From assembly GCF_003610295.1 (NCBI RefSeq), contig NZ_RAPV01000001.1:5394001-5458000 (forward strand): a stretch of 64,000 nt of DNA. The letters are read 5' to 3'. This document shows, piece after piece, positions 16,472 through 26,412 of this stretch (position 1 is the stretch's first letter; each line of letters starts with the position of its first letter). This stretch comes from Paraburkholderia sp. BL23I1N1 (lineage in GTDB: Bacteria; Pseudomonadota; Gammaproteobacteria; Burkholderiales; Burkholderiaceae). Under the pieces are notes generated by a model. That model ran no database searches. It was given only the letters and a program-made list of their open reading frames with translations, and was not told the origin of the DNA. Made by a program: the position numbers and the translations under genes.

Positions 16472-18196
16472 TCACTCATACCACCGCGGCGTATAAACCC
16501 ACTCGCCACCGTCGACGCCGTTAGCAAACGCGCGCGTCGTCGACGACCCCACGATCACCATCGTGCGCATATCCACATCCGACGAGCGCAGTTCGCCGAG
16601 CGTGATCGTACGCAGTGTGCTGCCCGGTCTGCCGATATCGCGTCCGAGCACGACTTTCGTCGCCGCCGCGCGGTATTCCCGCACGATGTCCAGCGCTTTA
16701 TCCAGTTGCCATGGCCGTGCGCGGGAGAACGGGTTGTAGAGCGCCATGACCAGATCGGCTTCGGCCGCATGTCTGAGCCGCTTTTCGATGATGCTCCACG
16801 GTTTCAGATTGTCGGATAAAGACAGCATGCAGAAGTCGTGACCCAGCGGCGCGCCAGCTTGCGCCGCGGTCGCCATGGCAGCGGACACGCCCGGCACGAT
16901 GGCGAGTTGGACCGCGCGCCAGTCGGCGTTCGTCGAACCGCCTTCTTCGAGCGCTTCAAGCACCGCAGCCGCCATCGCAAACACGCCTGGATCGCCCGAC
17001 GACACCATCACGACTGAGCGTCCGGTGCGGGCGAGTTCGAACGCATGACGCGCCCGCTGCATCTCCTCGCGATTGTCCGTGCCGTGTACGCGTTGATCGG
17101 CGCGTAAGGGGCCGGCCATTTTCACGTAGGTCTCGTAACCGAGAATATCGGTGGCTTCGTTCAGCGCGGTTCGGGCGGCAGGCACCATCAGGTCGGCGCT
17201 GCCGGGGCCGAGGCCGATCACCGTCAAACGGCCTCGTGCGCGGCCAATTGTGTTGGGGTCGATTGCCAACGCGGCTAGCGCGATTGCAACACCTGTGTCG
17301 GCGTCGTCACGCAGCGTTTGATAGGGGACGTGCAGCGCGGCATGTAGCAAATTGCTCGGCGGCCTGCCGTCTTCCGGGCGTGGCTGGGTAAAACGCAGTG
17401 GCACGTTCAGGGTTGCTGCGGCTTCGACGAGCGCGGGGTCCGTCATGTGTTCGGCAGAAGCCAGCAATGCCGAGAGCGAGAGTGTCGCCAGACCGTGCGC
17501 GTCTAAGGCCTCGCGAACCAGCGCGGCGATCTGGGCGCCTGAACCAGCCCCCGTCACCGCCGCCACCACACTCCGCGGATGAATCACCAACTCATCATCC
17601 CGCCCATCCCACGCACGCGGCGTCACACGAATCGCCAGACGTGCCGGCTCCGAGCGCGGCAATTGCGCATCATCGAGCCACGGCGCTTCGCCCTCAATGC
17701 GCGTGCTTTCTCCAGCCAGCAAGTCCGACACGAAGCGCTTGCCTTGCGCAATGTCGGCGAGCGCATAGCCTTCAGGCGGATTGAGCACACACGTTCCAAA
17801 GCGCAGTTCACCACTCGTCGTAATCGCAGGCGACACAGCCAACTCAGCAGCAATCTCGCGCGCCATCACATTGACGCCCGCAAGGCCGCCGAGCAATGGC
17901 ACGACCGCACTGCCGTCTTCTGCAACGGCCAGCACCGGCGGTTCGACACCCTTGTTCGACAGCAGCGGCGCCACGCAACGAATCACAATCCCGGCGGCGC
18001 ATAGCGCAATAACCGGCGTGCCGCGCGCGTACAGATCACACAGATGCGCGCGGAGTTCCGTGTAGGAGACGTCCGCTTCGACACGTCCCTGCAAGGCATG
18101 CACCTGGCTACCTGCATACAGCATCTGGATACGCCGTGCGGTGTCCAACGCGCCCGCGCCGAGAATCACAATCGCAGGAGGCGTCAACCTTGCCAT
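16472..18196 (-). CDS. cobJ: CbiG-CobJ fusion: cobalamin ring contraction, precorrin-3B C17-methyltransferase
   Basis: A 574-residue fusion. Residues 1-190 match the CbiG N-terminal and middle regions ([25 protein letters not shown]). About 195-320 match the CbiG C-terminal/CobE domain ([20 protein letters not shown]). Residues 330-574 form a tetrapyrrole methylase, starting [12 protein letters not shown] and including [12 protein letters not shown], the CobJ part that methylates C17 with SAM and contracts the ring. Its start overlaps the cobI end by 13 bp. It is the last gene of the riboswitch-led minus-strand operon. Confidence 0.92.
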   Translation of the reverse strand: MARLTPPAIVILGAGALDTARRIQMLYAGSQVHALQGRVEADVSYTELRAHLCDLYARGTPVIALCAAGIVIRCVAPLLSNKGVEPPVLAVAEDGSAVVPLLGGLAGVNVMAREIAAELAVSPAITTSGELRFGTCVLNPPEGYALADIAQGKRFVSDLLAGESTRIEGEAPWLDDAQLPRSEPARLAIRVTPRAWDGRDDELVIHPRSVVAAVTGAGSGAQIAALVREALDAHGLATLSLSALLASAEHMTDPALVEAAATLNVPLRFTQPRPEDGRPPSNLLHAALHVPYQTLRDDADTGVAIALAALAIDPNTIGRARGRLTVIGLGPGSADLMVPAARTALNEATDILGYETYVKMAGPLRADQRVHGTDNREEMQRARHAFELARTGRSVVMVSSGDPGVFAMAAAVLEALEEGGSTNADWRAVQLAIVPGVSAAMATAAQAGAPLGHDFCMLSLSDNLKPWSIIEKRLRHAAEADLVMALYNPFSRARPWQLDKALDIVREYRAAATKVVLGRDIGRPGSTLRTITLGELRSSDVDMRTMVIVGSSTTRAFANGVDGGEWVYTPRWYE

Positions 18197-18915
18197 TTTT
18201 CCCCCGGCACCACGAGCAGTGAGAAATACGGCGATGCCATCGGATCGACTTCGGCGAGCGGCACGATGCGCTGATTGCCCATGGTCGCGCGTTCGACGTA
18301 AAGCGCACGATGCGCGAGCCCCAGTTCGCCGAGCACGCGCCGCACTTTATCGAAATTGCGGCCGAGTTTCATGATGACCGCCGCGTCCGCATCCGCGAGA
18401 CGACGGCGCAATTCGTCCTCGGGCAAGACGCCGGAGAGCACCGACAAACTCTGATTGCGATACACCAGCGGAGCACCGAGCACCGCTGCGCCGCCGAGCA
18501 TCGAGCACACGCCGGGCACGACTTCGGCCTCGAAATGTGGCGCGAGGCGGTCGTGCAAATACATATACGAGCCGTAGAAAAACGGATCGCCTTCGCAAAT
18601 CACCGCGACATCGCGGCCCGCGTCGAGATGGCCGGCGACGACCTGCGCCGCGGTGTCATAGAAATCGGCAATGATCGCTTCATACGAAAGCGGCGGTTCG
18701 AGCGCTTCGGTCGTGACGGGATAAACGAGCGGCAGATGCTGTTGCGTGTCATGCAGATGCGCCTCGATGATGCTGAAGGCGTTGCCCTTTTTACCCTTTG
18801 CGACGAAATACGCGACCACGGGTGCCGCTTTCAACAATCGCAGCGCTTTCAGTGTGATGAGTTCAGGGTCGCCGGGGCCGACGCCCAGTCCGAACAAACG
18901 TCCTCGCACGGTCAT
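18184..18915 (-). CDS. cobI: Precorrin-2 C20-methyltransferase
   Basis: A 243-residue tetrapyrrole methylase. It opens with [20 protein letters not shown], typical of CobI/CbiL, and contains [18 protein letters not shown], the SAM-binding loop of this subfamily. It adds the C20 methyl group to precorrin-2. Its ATG directly abuts the cobH stop codon (18916-18918), and its end overlaps cobJ, so the three genes are tightly coupled. Confidence 0.93.
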   Translation of the reverse strand: MTVRGRLFGLGVGPGDPELITLKALRLLKAAPVVAYFVAKGKKGNAFSIIEAHLHDTQQHLPLVYPVTTEALEPPLSYEAIIADFYDTAAQVVAGHLDAGRDVAVICEGDPFFYGSYMYLHDRLAPHFEAEVVPGVCSMLGGAAVLGAPLVYRNQSLSVLSGVLPEDELRRRLADADAAVIMKLGRNFDKVRRVLGELGLAHRALYVERATMGNQRIVPLAEVDPMASPYFSLLVVPGEKWQG

Positions 18916-19542
18916 TTACTCGACCTCCGTCGCCAGCGCATTCACCGCGGCGGCGGCCATCGCGCTGCCGCCGCGTCGACCGTGAACTACGACGTAGGGC
19001 ACACCGCGGCTGTCTTCGGCAAGCATCGCTTTCGATTCGGCCGCGCCGACAAAACCGACCGGAAAACCGAGTATCAATGCGGGCCTCGGCGCGCCGGCAT
19101 CGAGCATGTCGAGCAGATGAAAGAGGGCGGTCGGCGCGTTGCCGATCACGACGACGCTGCCGGCCAGATGCGGCCGCCACAATTCAAGCGCGGCCGCCGA
19201 GCGTGTATTGCCGAGTTCGCGCGCGAGCCCGGGCACGTCCTCATGCGTGAGCGTGCAGATCACCTCGTTGTTCGCGGGCAGCCGCGCGCGCGTGATGCCT
19301 TGCGCCACCATGCCGGCGTCGCACAGAATCGGCGCGCCTTGTGCCAGCGCTGTGCGGCCCGCAGCACCTGCGCCCGCGGAAAACTGAAGGTCTTCAATAA
19401 CGTCGACCATGCCGCAGGCGTGGATCACGCGCACCGCGAGTTTCTCGAGGTCGGCGGGGATGCGCGAGAGATCGGCCTCCGCGCGTATCGTCGCGAAGGA
19501 TTGGCGATAGATCTCCTGACCGTCGCGAATGTAATCAAGCAT
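18916..19542 (-). CDS. cobH: Precorrin-8X methylmutase
   Basis: A 208-residue CobH/CbiC. The catalytic histidine is H41 in RVIHACGMVD. GNAPTALFHLLDM and GFPVGFVGAAESK are the other family blocks. It moves the methyl group from C11 to C12 to give hydrogenobyrinate. It overlaps the cobG end by 8 bp and abuts cobI. Confidence 0.94.
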   Translation of the reverse strand: MLDYIRDGQEIYRQSFATIRAEADLSRIPADLEKLAVRVIHACGMVDVIEDLQFSAGAGAAGRTALAQGAPILCDAGMVAQGITRARLPANNEVICTLTHEDVPGLARELGNTRSAAALELWRPHLAGSVVVIGNAPTALFHLLDMLDAGAPRPALILGFPVGFVGAAESKAMLAEDSRGVPYVVVHGRRGGSAMAAAAVNALATEVE

Positions 19543-21142
19543 CTAAAGGGCTCCGGGCCGGGTGTGCCGAGTGTGCCAATTGGCCGAGCAGGTCGGCGGC
19601 CTGGTCGATCGTGAGTTGGCGCGCGACGCACGAGCCGAAATCCGGCTGGCCGTCGGGTCGATAAAGGTCGTAGATGCCGGGCGCCGCAGCCAGCAGCGTG
19701 TAGGGCGCGCAATGTGCGGCGGCGCATGAGCGCGGACAGCCGCTCAGATGGACGTCGATGCCGTCGGGCAAGCGCTCGGCTAGAAGCAGTGCGTCGGCTT
19801 TGGTATCGGCGAGGCCTTTTGCGCAGCCTGTGGAGCCGGCGCAGGCGATCAGGTGTGTTATGGGCTGCGCGGGATCGCAGGCAAGGCCCAGTGCGTTCAT
19901 TTCGGCGAGCACGGCGGGCGCGTCATTGGCGGCGATATCGGGCAGCAATACGCTTTGCCAGGGCGTCATGCGCAGCGTGCCATTGCCTCGCTGTTGCGCG
20001 AGTGCGGCGAGGCCGCGCAAGCTTGCGGCGTCGAGGCGTCCGAGCGGCGGTTGGCCGCCTACGTGCAGCATGCCCACTACGCGTTGAGCGTGTGCGCCGA
20101 GTCGTAACGTGGCGTCGGCAGGCGTGCCGCGTTGCCAGCTTGCGAGCGACGTGTCGCGTGATAGCGGGAAATCGGCATACGTCTGAGCGTGCTGCAAAAG
20201 TGCGTCGACGGAATGCGTGGCAAGCAGATGACGCATGCGCGTGGCATCGGCGGCGGCCAGATCCAGGAACGTGTGCAAGAGCGCGCGAACAAGGACGGCG
20301 ACTTGCGATGGCAGCACGGCTGCGAGGGCGCCGGTGCTATCCGTGCGAGGACGCTCGGTGGAGTCATGCGAGTCGGCGTATTCGGCATGCCGGAACGCAT
20401 CGGTATCCGCATCCGCGTTCGCGCTTGCCACCCCAGGCGGACAACCCGCCAGACCAAACACAAATCGCGCACCGTCTCGCGCTTGCGTCGCCGCCAGCCA
20501 GACATCATGCGGATGATCGAGCCTGGCCAGGCGCTCGCCGCCGTCGAGCAATAGCGCGAATTTGGGCGATAGTGCCGCGAAACGCGCTTCGGTTTGTAGC
20601 AGGGTGAGCAGGTCGATGCTGAGCGGCCTTGTGTCGATGAGCGCAAATGGATCGCGCCCGGCAGTCGGGCTCGTCATCAGATTGCGCACATCGTCCGCAG
20701 CGGTCGCTGATAGCGGGCTAGGCGCTGTTTGTGTGGCCGGCGATGGTGTTTTTGAAGCATCCGCTGCACGCGTCGCCGGAACGGGTCCAAGACCCGCCTC
20801 GATCAGCGCCGCGATCAACGCCGTTTCATGCCCGCCGCGCACGCCACGCACCTGCAGATTCGCGCGATTCGTGAGTTCGATCACGCCGGCCGCATGCCGC
20901 TCGCTGACGTCGGCGATCACGCCAGCTTGCGCCGCGCTCAGCTCGCCGCCAGGCAATTTGATCCGGCAGATCCCGCCATCGCGCGCGGCGACGATGCGCA
21001 GCAACCCCGGACATGCCGAGGGCCGCAGCGCGAGGGCCGCGTCGGGCAAAACCGTGGAGGGCGAAGCTTGATTCAAGACGGACACCGGGTTGAGGGTCGC
21101 GCGACGGCCCGAGCGCCGCCCAGGCGGGCATTGCTGCGGCAT
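19535..21142 (-). CDS. cobG: Precorrin-3B synthase (O2-dependent)
   Basis: About 535 residues from ATG 21142; the frame runs further upstream, but that part is the cobalamin riboswitch. CobG is a siroheme/4Fe-4S enzyme related to sulfite reductases; the cluster cysteines are visible as CAGSTGC and GCPRSC. The N-terminal part has the repeat CRIKLPGGELSAAQ and TNRANLQVRGV. It hydroxylates C20 and forms the gamma-lactone with molecular oxygen. First gene of the cobGHIJ operon. A proline/alanine linker of variable type lies near residues 110-150. Confidence 0.92.
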   Translation of the reverse strand: MPQQCPPGRRSGRRATLNPVSVLNQASPSTVLPDAALALRPSACPGLLRIVAARDGGICRIKLPGGELSAAQAGVIADVSERHAAGVIELTNRANLQVRGVRGGHETALIAALIEAGLGPVPATRAADASKTPSPATQTAPSPLSATAADDVRNLMTSPTAGRDPFALIDTRPLSIDLLTLLQTEARFAALSPKFALLLDGGERLARLDHPHDVWLAATQARDGARFVFGLAGCPPGVASANADADTDAFRHAEYADSHDSTERPRTDSTGALAAVLPSQVAVLVRALLHTFLDLAAADATRMRHLLATHSVDALLQHAQTYADFPLSRDTSLASWQRGTPADATLRLGAHAQRVVGMLHVGGQPPLGRLDAASLRGLAALAQQRGNGTLRMTPWQSVLLPDIAANDAPAVLAEMNALGLACDPAQPITHLIACAGSTGCAKGLADTKADALLLAERLPDGIDVHLSGCPRSCAAAHCAPYTLLAAAPGIYDLYRPDGQPDFGSCVARQLTIDQAADLLGQLAHSAHPARSPLDA

Positions 21143-21177
21143 CGGTACACCCCGCCCGATGTAGGCTGGCACGAACA

Positions 21178-21335
21178 GTCTGGCCGGCAGGTCTCCTGGC
21201 TGGCAGGTCAGCGTCCGCCGCGGCCTTCCCGGTCGAACCAGTGGCGCGGAGCGCAGGCGGACTCGCTGCATACAGTTGCGGGGGCAGCCACAGTGGCACT
21301 GTGTTCCCTCTTCGGCCCCGAAGGGCACCGGCGGC
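21178..21335 (-). promoter_or_regulatory. Cobalamin riboswitch in the cobG leader
   Basis: Read on the minus strand: GGTGCC near 21329, then GGGAAC, then GCTGCCCCCGCAACTGTA, then GCCACTGG, CCGGGAAGG, and finally the B12 box AGCCAGGAGACCTGCC at 21201-21186. These are the conserved blocks of the cobalamin aptamer in the right order. A CATAAT box at 21344-21339 just upstream could be the -10. The aptamer ends some 36 bp before the cobG ATG, consistent with control of translation or termination of cobGHIJ by B12. Confidence 0.95.
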
Positions 21336-21431
21336 TGTATTATGCCTTTTTTCGAACAGCACAACGAGGCTGGACGCTTTGATCGGCGTGGCACAGCGCA
21401 TTATTTGAAGATACAGAATGAGGATGGATGC

Positions 21432-22667
21432 ATGCCGGCGTGGCTGACCGTGGTAGGCATAGGCGATGACGGCTTCGCCGGCTTGGGGAAGCCCGCGCGG
21501 CGTGCTTTGCTGGAGGCGTCGGTGGTGTACGGCGGTGAACGGCATCTGGCGATGCTGCCCGCACGTCTCGCCGCGCGCCGGGCGGCATGGCCGAGGCCGT
21601 TCGATCTCGCGCCTTTGCTGGCGGAGCGGAACGGGTCCGTCTGTGTGCTGGCGAGCGGTGACCCGATGCTGTTCGGTGTCGGCGCGACGCTGGCGCGGCA
21701 GTTGCCGGCAGGCGAGTTGCGGGTGCTGCCCGCGCCGTCGTCGTTGTCGTTGGCAGCCGCGCGGCTTGGCTGGCCGTTGCAGGATGTCGCCGCGGTTTCG
21801 CTGGTAGGACGGCCGTTGCCGACGCTGAATGCGCATTTGCACGACGGCGCGCGCGTCTTCGTGCTGAGCGCCGATGGGCGCACTCCCGCCGCGTTGGCCG
21901 AACTGCTGAATGCGCGCGCTTTCGGCGCGACCCGGATGACCGTGCTGGAACATTTGGGCGGCGATCTGGAGCGGTGTATCGACGGCCGTGCTGACCAATG
22001 GTCCGCGGGCGAGGTGGCGGCGCTGAACCTGATTGCGCTTGAATGCCGTGCCACGGAGGGCGCTCCGCGTCTGCCGCTGACTACCGGCTTGCCCGACGAC
22101 GCCTTTCGCCACGACGGTCAGTTGACCAAACGCGACGTCCGCGCGATCACGCTGGCGCGCCTCGCGCCGACGCCTGGCGAACTGCTTTGGGATGTGGGCG
22201 CGGGCAGCGGCTCGATCGGCATCGAATGGATGCGCGCGCATCCGACTTGCCGCGCGATCGCGATCGAAGGGCACGCGGAGCGGCAGCGGTTCATCGAACA
22301 CAATCGCGATGCGTTGGGCGTACCGGGTTTGCAGCTGGTGGCCGGCCGCGCGCCCGAGGCGCTGGAAGGATTGACGGCGCCGGATGCCGTGTTCATCGGC
22401 GGTGGCGTCACGGCGCCGGGCGTGCTCGACGCCTGCTGGGCGCGCCTGCGCGACGACGGGAGACTGGTCGCCAACGCGGTGACCTTGCAAGGCGAGGCGG
22501 CGCTCGCGGCGTGGCGGGAGCAGCACGGCGGCACGTTGACCCGCATCGCGCTGGCCGAGGCGCAGCCGCTCGGCGGCTTCGATACGTGGCGTCAGGCGTT
22601 GCCGATTACGCTGCTGGAGCTCACCAAGCGCGCCATATCTACCCCAGCCGACTCCCCCCAACCGTAA
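21432..22667 (+). CDS. cobL: Precorrin-6Y C5,15-methyltransferase/decarboxylase (CbiE-CbiT fusion)
   Basis: About 411 residues from ATG 21432 with AGGA at 21421. Residues 1-200 are a CbiE-type tetrapyrrole methylase ([27 protein letters not shown]). Residues about 215-411 are the CbiT domain with the SAM motif [14 protein letters not shown] starting at W253. It methylates C5 and C15 and decarboxylates the C12 acetate. The gene is divergent from cobG and heads cobL-cbiD-cobK; its stop overlaps the next ATG (TAATG). Confidence 0.93.
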   Translation: MPAWLTVVGIGDDGFAGLGKPARRALLEASVVYGGERHLAMLPARLAARRAAWPRPFDLAPLLAERNGSVCVLASGDPMLFGVGATLARQLPAGELRVLPAPSSLSLAAARLGWPLQDVAAVSLVGRPLPTLNAHLHDGARVFVLSADGRTPAALAELLNARAFGATRMTVLEHLGGDLERCIDGRADQWSAGEVAALNLIALECRATEGAPRLPLTTGLPDDAFRHDGQLTKRDVRAITLARLAPTPGELLWDVGAGSGSIGIEWMRAHPTCRAIAIEGHAERQRFIEHNRDALGVPGLQLVAGRAPEALEGLTAPDAVFIGGGVTAPGVLDACWARLRDDGRLVANAVTLQGEAALAAWREQHGGTLTRIALAEAQPLGGFDTWRQALPITLLELTKRAISTPADSPQP

Positions 22668-23755
22668 TGCGCGACGAAACGCCCGAACAACCCGTCCCGC
22701 TGCGTAGCGGCTACACGACCGGCAGTTGCGCCACCGCGACGTCGCTCGCAGCCGCGCGTCTGTTGCTCGCGGGTATCGTTAGCGAGGTCGCGGAGATCGT
22801 GTTGCCGAAGTGCCAGCATGTACCCATGCCGCTGGTGTTCTGCCGCCTGACCGCCGACGGCGCAGAAGCCGGCACGGTGAAAGATGCTGGCGACGACCCC
22901 GACGTAACGCACGGCGCAATCGTATTCGCCCGCGTGCGCTTGATCGCCGAAGCCCGTGTGCAATTCCGTGCAGGACCGGGCGTCGGCACCGTGACGCGCG
23001 CGGGCCTCACGCTGCCGGTCGGCGAACCCGCGATCAATCCCATGCCGCGCAAGATGATGACCGAGCATTTGAGCGAGCTCGCGGCGGAGCATGGATACAG
23101 CGGCGGTTTCGAAGTGGCGATCGGTGTGGAAGGCGGCGAAGCGCTCGCATTGAAAACAATGAATCCACGCCTCGGTATTCTCGGCGGCTTGTCGATTCTC
23201 GGCACCACGGGCATCGTGCGGCCGTTTTCGTGCTCGGCCTATATCGCGTCGATTCATCAGGGCATCGACGTCGCGCGCGCGAACGGTTACCTCCATCTCG
23301 CAGCCTGCACCGGCAATGCAAGCGAAGACGCGATGCGCGCGCACTACGGTCTGCCGGATATCGCGCTGATCGAAATGGGCGACTTCGTCGGCGCGGTGCT
23401 CAAGCATATGAAGCGCGCACCGGTCGAGCGGCTGAGCGTGTGCGGCGGCTTCGGCAAACTCAGCAAGCTGGCAGCCGGGCACCTCGATCTGCATAGCCGC
23501 AATTCGAGCATCGATCTGGAACGGCTTGCCACATGGGCCGCCGCGCATGGCGCAGACGACGCGTTGCAGGCGGCGATCCTCGCCGCCAATACGAGTCAGC
23601 AGGCCGTCGCGTTGGCGCACGCGCAACAGGTGCCGCTCGGCGATATCGTCTGCCGGCATGCGCTTGCTGTCGCACGGGATATCGTGCCGCCGCAGGTCGC
23701 GGTCGAAATGTTCGCGATCGATCGCCAGGGCAATCTGATCGGAGCCGCGAAATGA
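22667..23755 (+). CDS. cbiD: Cobalt-precorrin-5B/precorrin C1-methyltransferase
   Basis: A 362-residue Cbi[14 protein letters not shown] near the N-terminus, [22 protein letters not shown] and [11 protein letters not shown] are family blocks. In the anaerobic route CbiD methylates C1; here it sits among O2-dependent pathway genes and no cobF is present, so it probably takes the CobF step. The start shares one base with the cobL stop, and its stop overlaps cobK by 4 bp (ATGA). Confidence 0.92.
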   Translation: MRDETPEQPVPLRSGYTTGSCATATSLAAARLLLAGIVSEVAEIVLPKCQHVPMPLVFCRLTADGAEAGTVKDAGDDPDVTHGAIVFARVRLIAEARVQFRAGPGVGTVTRAGLTLPVGEPAINPMPRKMMTEHLSELAAEHGYSGGFEVAIGVEGGEALALKTMNPRLGILGGLSILGTTGIVRPFSCSAYIASIHQGIDVARANGYLHLAACTGNASEDAMRAHYGLPDIALIEMGDFVGAVLKHMKRAPVERLSVCGGFGKLSKLAAGHLDLHSRNSSIDLERLATWAAAHGADDALQAAILAANTSQQAVALAHAQQVPLGDIVCRHALAVARDIVPPQVAVEMFAIDRQGNLIGAAK

Positions 23756-24474
23756 CGCGGGTCCTGCTACTCGGCGGCACCGGCGACGCTTTGCGGATCG
23801 CAAGACAACTCGGCCCCGGGCACGTGTACAGTCTCGCGGGCCTCGGCAAGGTGCCGGACGATCTATCGTGCGGCGTGCGTGTGGGCGGCTTCGGTGGTTG
23901 TGAAGGCATGGCGCGTTACATCGCGGACGAACGTATCGGCCTCGTGGTCGACGCAACGCATCCGTACGCCGCGCAGATCAGCGCCAATGCCGCCAAAGCG
24001 ACTGGGGAGGCGGGCGTGCCGTGCTGGGCGCTGCGCCGCGCAGGCTGGCAGCCGCAAGCCGGCGACGACTGGCGCATGGTCGGCGATTGGGCCGAACTTA
24101 CGGCCGCGCTCGCTCCGTTCAGTCGGCCGCTCTTCACGCTCGGACGCGAACCGCTTGCGCATCTCGACGACATTCCGCCGCAGCAGTTCTGGACGGTGCG
24201 CTGCCTCGACGCGCATGAAACCAATCCACGCGCGCGGATTCTGGCGGCACGCGGCCCGTTTACGCTTGAAGGCGAGCGAATGCTGTTCAGCGCGGAAGCG
24301 TTCGATGTCCTCGTCAGCAAGAACAGCGGCGGCAGCGCCACCGAAGCGAAACTCGAAGTCGCGCGCGAACGCGGCTTGCCGGTCGTGATGCTGCGGCGCC
24401 CCGAGTTGCCCGCGGTCGATCGCGAGTTTGCGAACGTGGCCGACTTGCTGGAAGCACTGCGAGTTTCAAGTTAA
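23752..24474 (+). CDS. cobK: Precorrin-6A reductase
   Basis: A 240-residue CobK/CbiJ. Dinucleotide motif [14 protein letters not shown] at the N-terminus, [11 protein letters not shown], and [12 protein letters not shown] near the C-terminus are the family blocks. It reduces the macrocycle of precorrin-6A with NADPH. It is coupled to cbiD by an ATGA overlap. Next gene cobM follows after 66 bp containing a TGCA microsatellite. Confidence 0.93.
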   Translation: MTRVLLLGGTGDALRIARQLGPGHVYSLAGLGKVPDDLSCGVRVGGFGGCEGMARYIADERIGLVVDATHPYAAQISANAAKATGEAGVPCWALRRAGWQPQAGDDWRMVGDWAELTAALAPFSRPLFTLGREPLAHLDDIPPQQFWTVRCLDAHETNPRARILAARGPFTLEGERMLFSAEAFDVLVSKNSGGSATEAKLEVARERGLPVVMLRRPELPAVDREFANVADLLEALRVSS

Positions 24475-24482
24475 ATGGCGCG

Positions 24483-24508
24483 TGCATGCATGCATGCATG
24501 CATGCATG
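24483..24508. repeat. TGCA tetranucleotide microsatellite
   Basis: Six perfect TGCA copies plus TG from 24483 to 24508 between the cobK stop and the cobM start. The run is self-complementary and could fold on itself. It ends about 30 bp before the cobM ATG. Confidence 0.9.
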
Positions 24509-24540
24509 ACATGCCTGCCGAACGAATCATGGAGTCGTGA

Positions 24541-25269
24541 ATGACGGTGTTTTTTATCGGCGCGGGTCCCGGCGACCCGGAACTGATCACAGTGAAAGGG
24601 CAGCGCCTCGTGCGCGGCTGCCCCGTGATCCTGTACGCCGGTTCGCTGGTGCCGGCCGCTGTGCTGGAGGGGCATCACGCGGAGCAGGTCGTGAATACGG
24701 CCGATCTCGACCTCGATCAGATCGTCGCGTTACTCAAGTCCGCACACGAGAAGGGCCAGGACGTGGCGCGCGTGCATTCCGGCGATCCGTCGTTGTATGG
24801 TGCGATCGGCGAGCAGATTCGCCGACTTCGCGAACTCGGCATTCCTTACGAAATCGTGCCCGGCGTGACGGCGACTGCAGCCTGCGCGGCAACGCTCGGT
24901 TGTGAACTCACGTTGCCCAATATTTCGCAGACGCTGATCCTCACGCGCTTCGCAAGCAAAACAACGATGCCGGAAGGCGAGCAACTCGCCGACCTGGCAA
25001 GACATCGCGCGACGATGGCGATACACCTCGGTGTGCGCCATCTCGCGCGCATTGTGGATGAATTGCGGCCGCATTACGGCGGTGAGTGTCCGATCGCGGT
25101 GATCTATCGGGCGAGCTGGCCGGACGAAGAAAAGATCACGGGTACGCTCGACGACATCGTCGGCAAAGTGCAGACGACTCACATCGAGCGGACGGCGCTG
25201 ATTCTTGTCGGACAGGTGCTCGCCGCCGAAGGGTTCGCGGAGTCGACGCTATACGCGAAAGGCGGCTGA
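24541..25269 (+). CDS. cobM: Precorrin-4 C11-methyltransferase
   Basis: A 242-residue tetrapyrrole methylase opening [17 protein letters not shown], with LYAGSLVP, HSGDPSLYGAIGEQ and YRASWPDE typical of CobM/CbiF. It methylates C11 of precorrin-4. Preceded by a good site (GGAGTCGTGA region). Its stop codon lies inside the terminator stem at 25258. Confidence 0.94.
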   Translation: MTVFFIGAGPGDPELITVKGQRLVRGCPVILYAGSLVPAAVLEGHHAEQVVNTADLDLDQIVALLKSAHEKGQDVARVHSGDPSLYGAIGEQIRRLRELGIPYEIVPGVTATAACAATLGCELTLPNISQTLILTRFASKTTMPEGEQLADLARHRATMAIHLGVRHLARIVDELRPHYGGECPIAVIYRASWPDEEKITGTLDDIVGKVQTTHIERTALILVGQVLAAEGFAESTLYAKGG

Positions 25270-25287
25270 ACCGCAGCCGCCTTTCGG
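25258..25287. terminator. Bidirectional terminator between cobM and the polyamine-binding protein gene
   Basis: An 11-bp perfect stem, AAAGGCGGCTG (25258-25268) and CAGCCGCCTTT (25274-25284), with a 5-base loop. The cobM stop codon is in the left arm and loop, and the stop of the convergent gene starts at 25290, so it can end both transcripts. Confidence 0.85.
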
Positions 25288-26412
25288 TTATCCGCCTGTC
25301 TTCAACTGCGCCCATAGCCTGCCTTCCAGGCGCTTGATCTGCGCCGGCAGCGGCTTGAGCAGAAACAGCGTTTTCAGCACGGACTCCGGCGGATACACGG
25401 TCGGATCGTTGAGAATTTCCGGCCGCACGAATTTGCGCGCGGCGGCATCCGCATTCGGATAGAACACCGCGTTGGTGATCCCCGCATGAACTTCGGGGCG
25501 CTCGATGTAGTTGATCCAGTCGAGCGCGGCTTCTGGATGCGGCGCATCTTTCGGGATCGCCATCATGTCGAACCAGACCGGCGCGCCGCCTTGAGGAATG
25601 AAGTATTTGACCTCGTAACTTTTGTTGGCTTCACGCGCGCGATGGCTCGCCATCGACACGTCGCCCGACCAGCTCAGCGCGAAGCAGATGTCGTCGCCCG
25701 CGAGATCGTTGATATAACTGGTCGCGTTGAACTGCGTGATGTACGGGCGAATCTTCTTCAGCGCTTCGTACGCGGCCTGGTAGTCGGCCGGGTTCGCGCT
25801 GTTCGGATCGCGGCCGAGATAGTGCAGTGTGACCGCGAACACATCGGTCGGCGCATCGAGCACCGACACGCCGCAACTCTTCAGTTTGCCCAGATACTCG
25901 GGCTTGAAAAGGATGTCCCAGTTATCGAGCGGCGCATCGTTGCCGAGAATCTTCCTGACCCGCGTCACGTTGTAGCCAAGCCCCGTGGTGCCCCACGCCC
26001 ACGGCACCGCGTACTGATTGCCGGGGTCCGCATCCGAGACCAGTTTGAGCAGGCTGCGATCGAGGTTCGCCAGATTCGGCAGTTTCGATTTGTCGAGTTT
26101 CTGGTAGATGCCGGCTTCGATCTGCTTGGCGAGAAAGTTCGAGGTCGGCACTACGACGTCGTAGCCCGTCGAACCAGTCAGCAGTTTCGCCTGCAAGGTT
26201 TCGTCGCCGTCGTAGACGTCGTATTGCACATGAATGCCGGACTCTTTCTCGAAGTTCGGCACCGTGTCTTTCGCGATGTAGTCGGCCCAGTTGTACAGAT
26301 TGAGTTGCTTCTCGTCGGCGTGCACGGTGGCGCCGAATGCGCAGAACAGGAGCGCGGCCAGCAAGGGTGCGGCGGGCGTCCGCTTCGTGACGGTATGGGG
26401 CATGGTGGTCAT
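25288..26412 (-). CDS. Polyamine ABC transporter substrate-binding protein (PotF-like)
   Basis: A 374-residue periplasmic protein. Signal peptide about residues 1-32 (LLAALLFCAFGATVHA). The mature part starts EKQLNLYNWADYI, characteristic of PotD/PotF, and has FEKESGIHVQYDVYDGDE and VVPTSNFLAKQI. It binds putrescine or spermidine for import. No permease or ATPase gene is next to it. Its start overlaps the stop of the ureohydrolase gene by 4 bp, so the two are coupled, suggesting uptake or sensing of the same polyamine or guanidino compound. Confidence 0.88.
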   Translation of the reverse strand: MTTMPHTVTKRTPAAPLLAALLFCAFGATVHADEKQLNLYNWADYIAKDTVPNFEKESGIHVQYDVYDGDETLQAKLLTGSTGYDVVVPTSNFLAKQIEAGIYQKLDKSKLPNLANLDRSLLKLVSDADPGNQYAVPWAWGTTGLGYNVTRVRKILGNDAPLDNWDILFKPEYLGKLKSCGVSVLDAPTDVFAVTLHYLGRDPNSANPADYQAAYEALKKIRPYITQFNATSYINDLAGDDICFALSWSGDVSMASHRAREANKSYEVKYFIPQGGAPVWFDMMAIPKDAPHPEAALDWINYIERPEVHAGITNAVFYPNADAAARKFVRPEILNDPTVYPPESVLKTLFLLKPLPAQIKRLEGRLWAQLKTGG

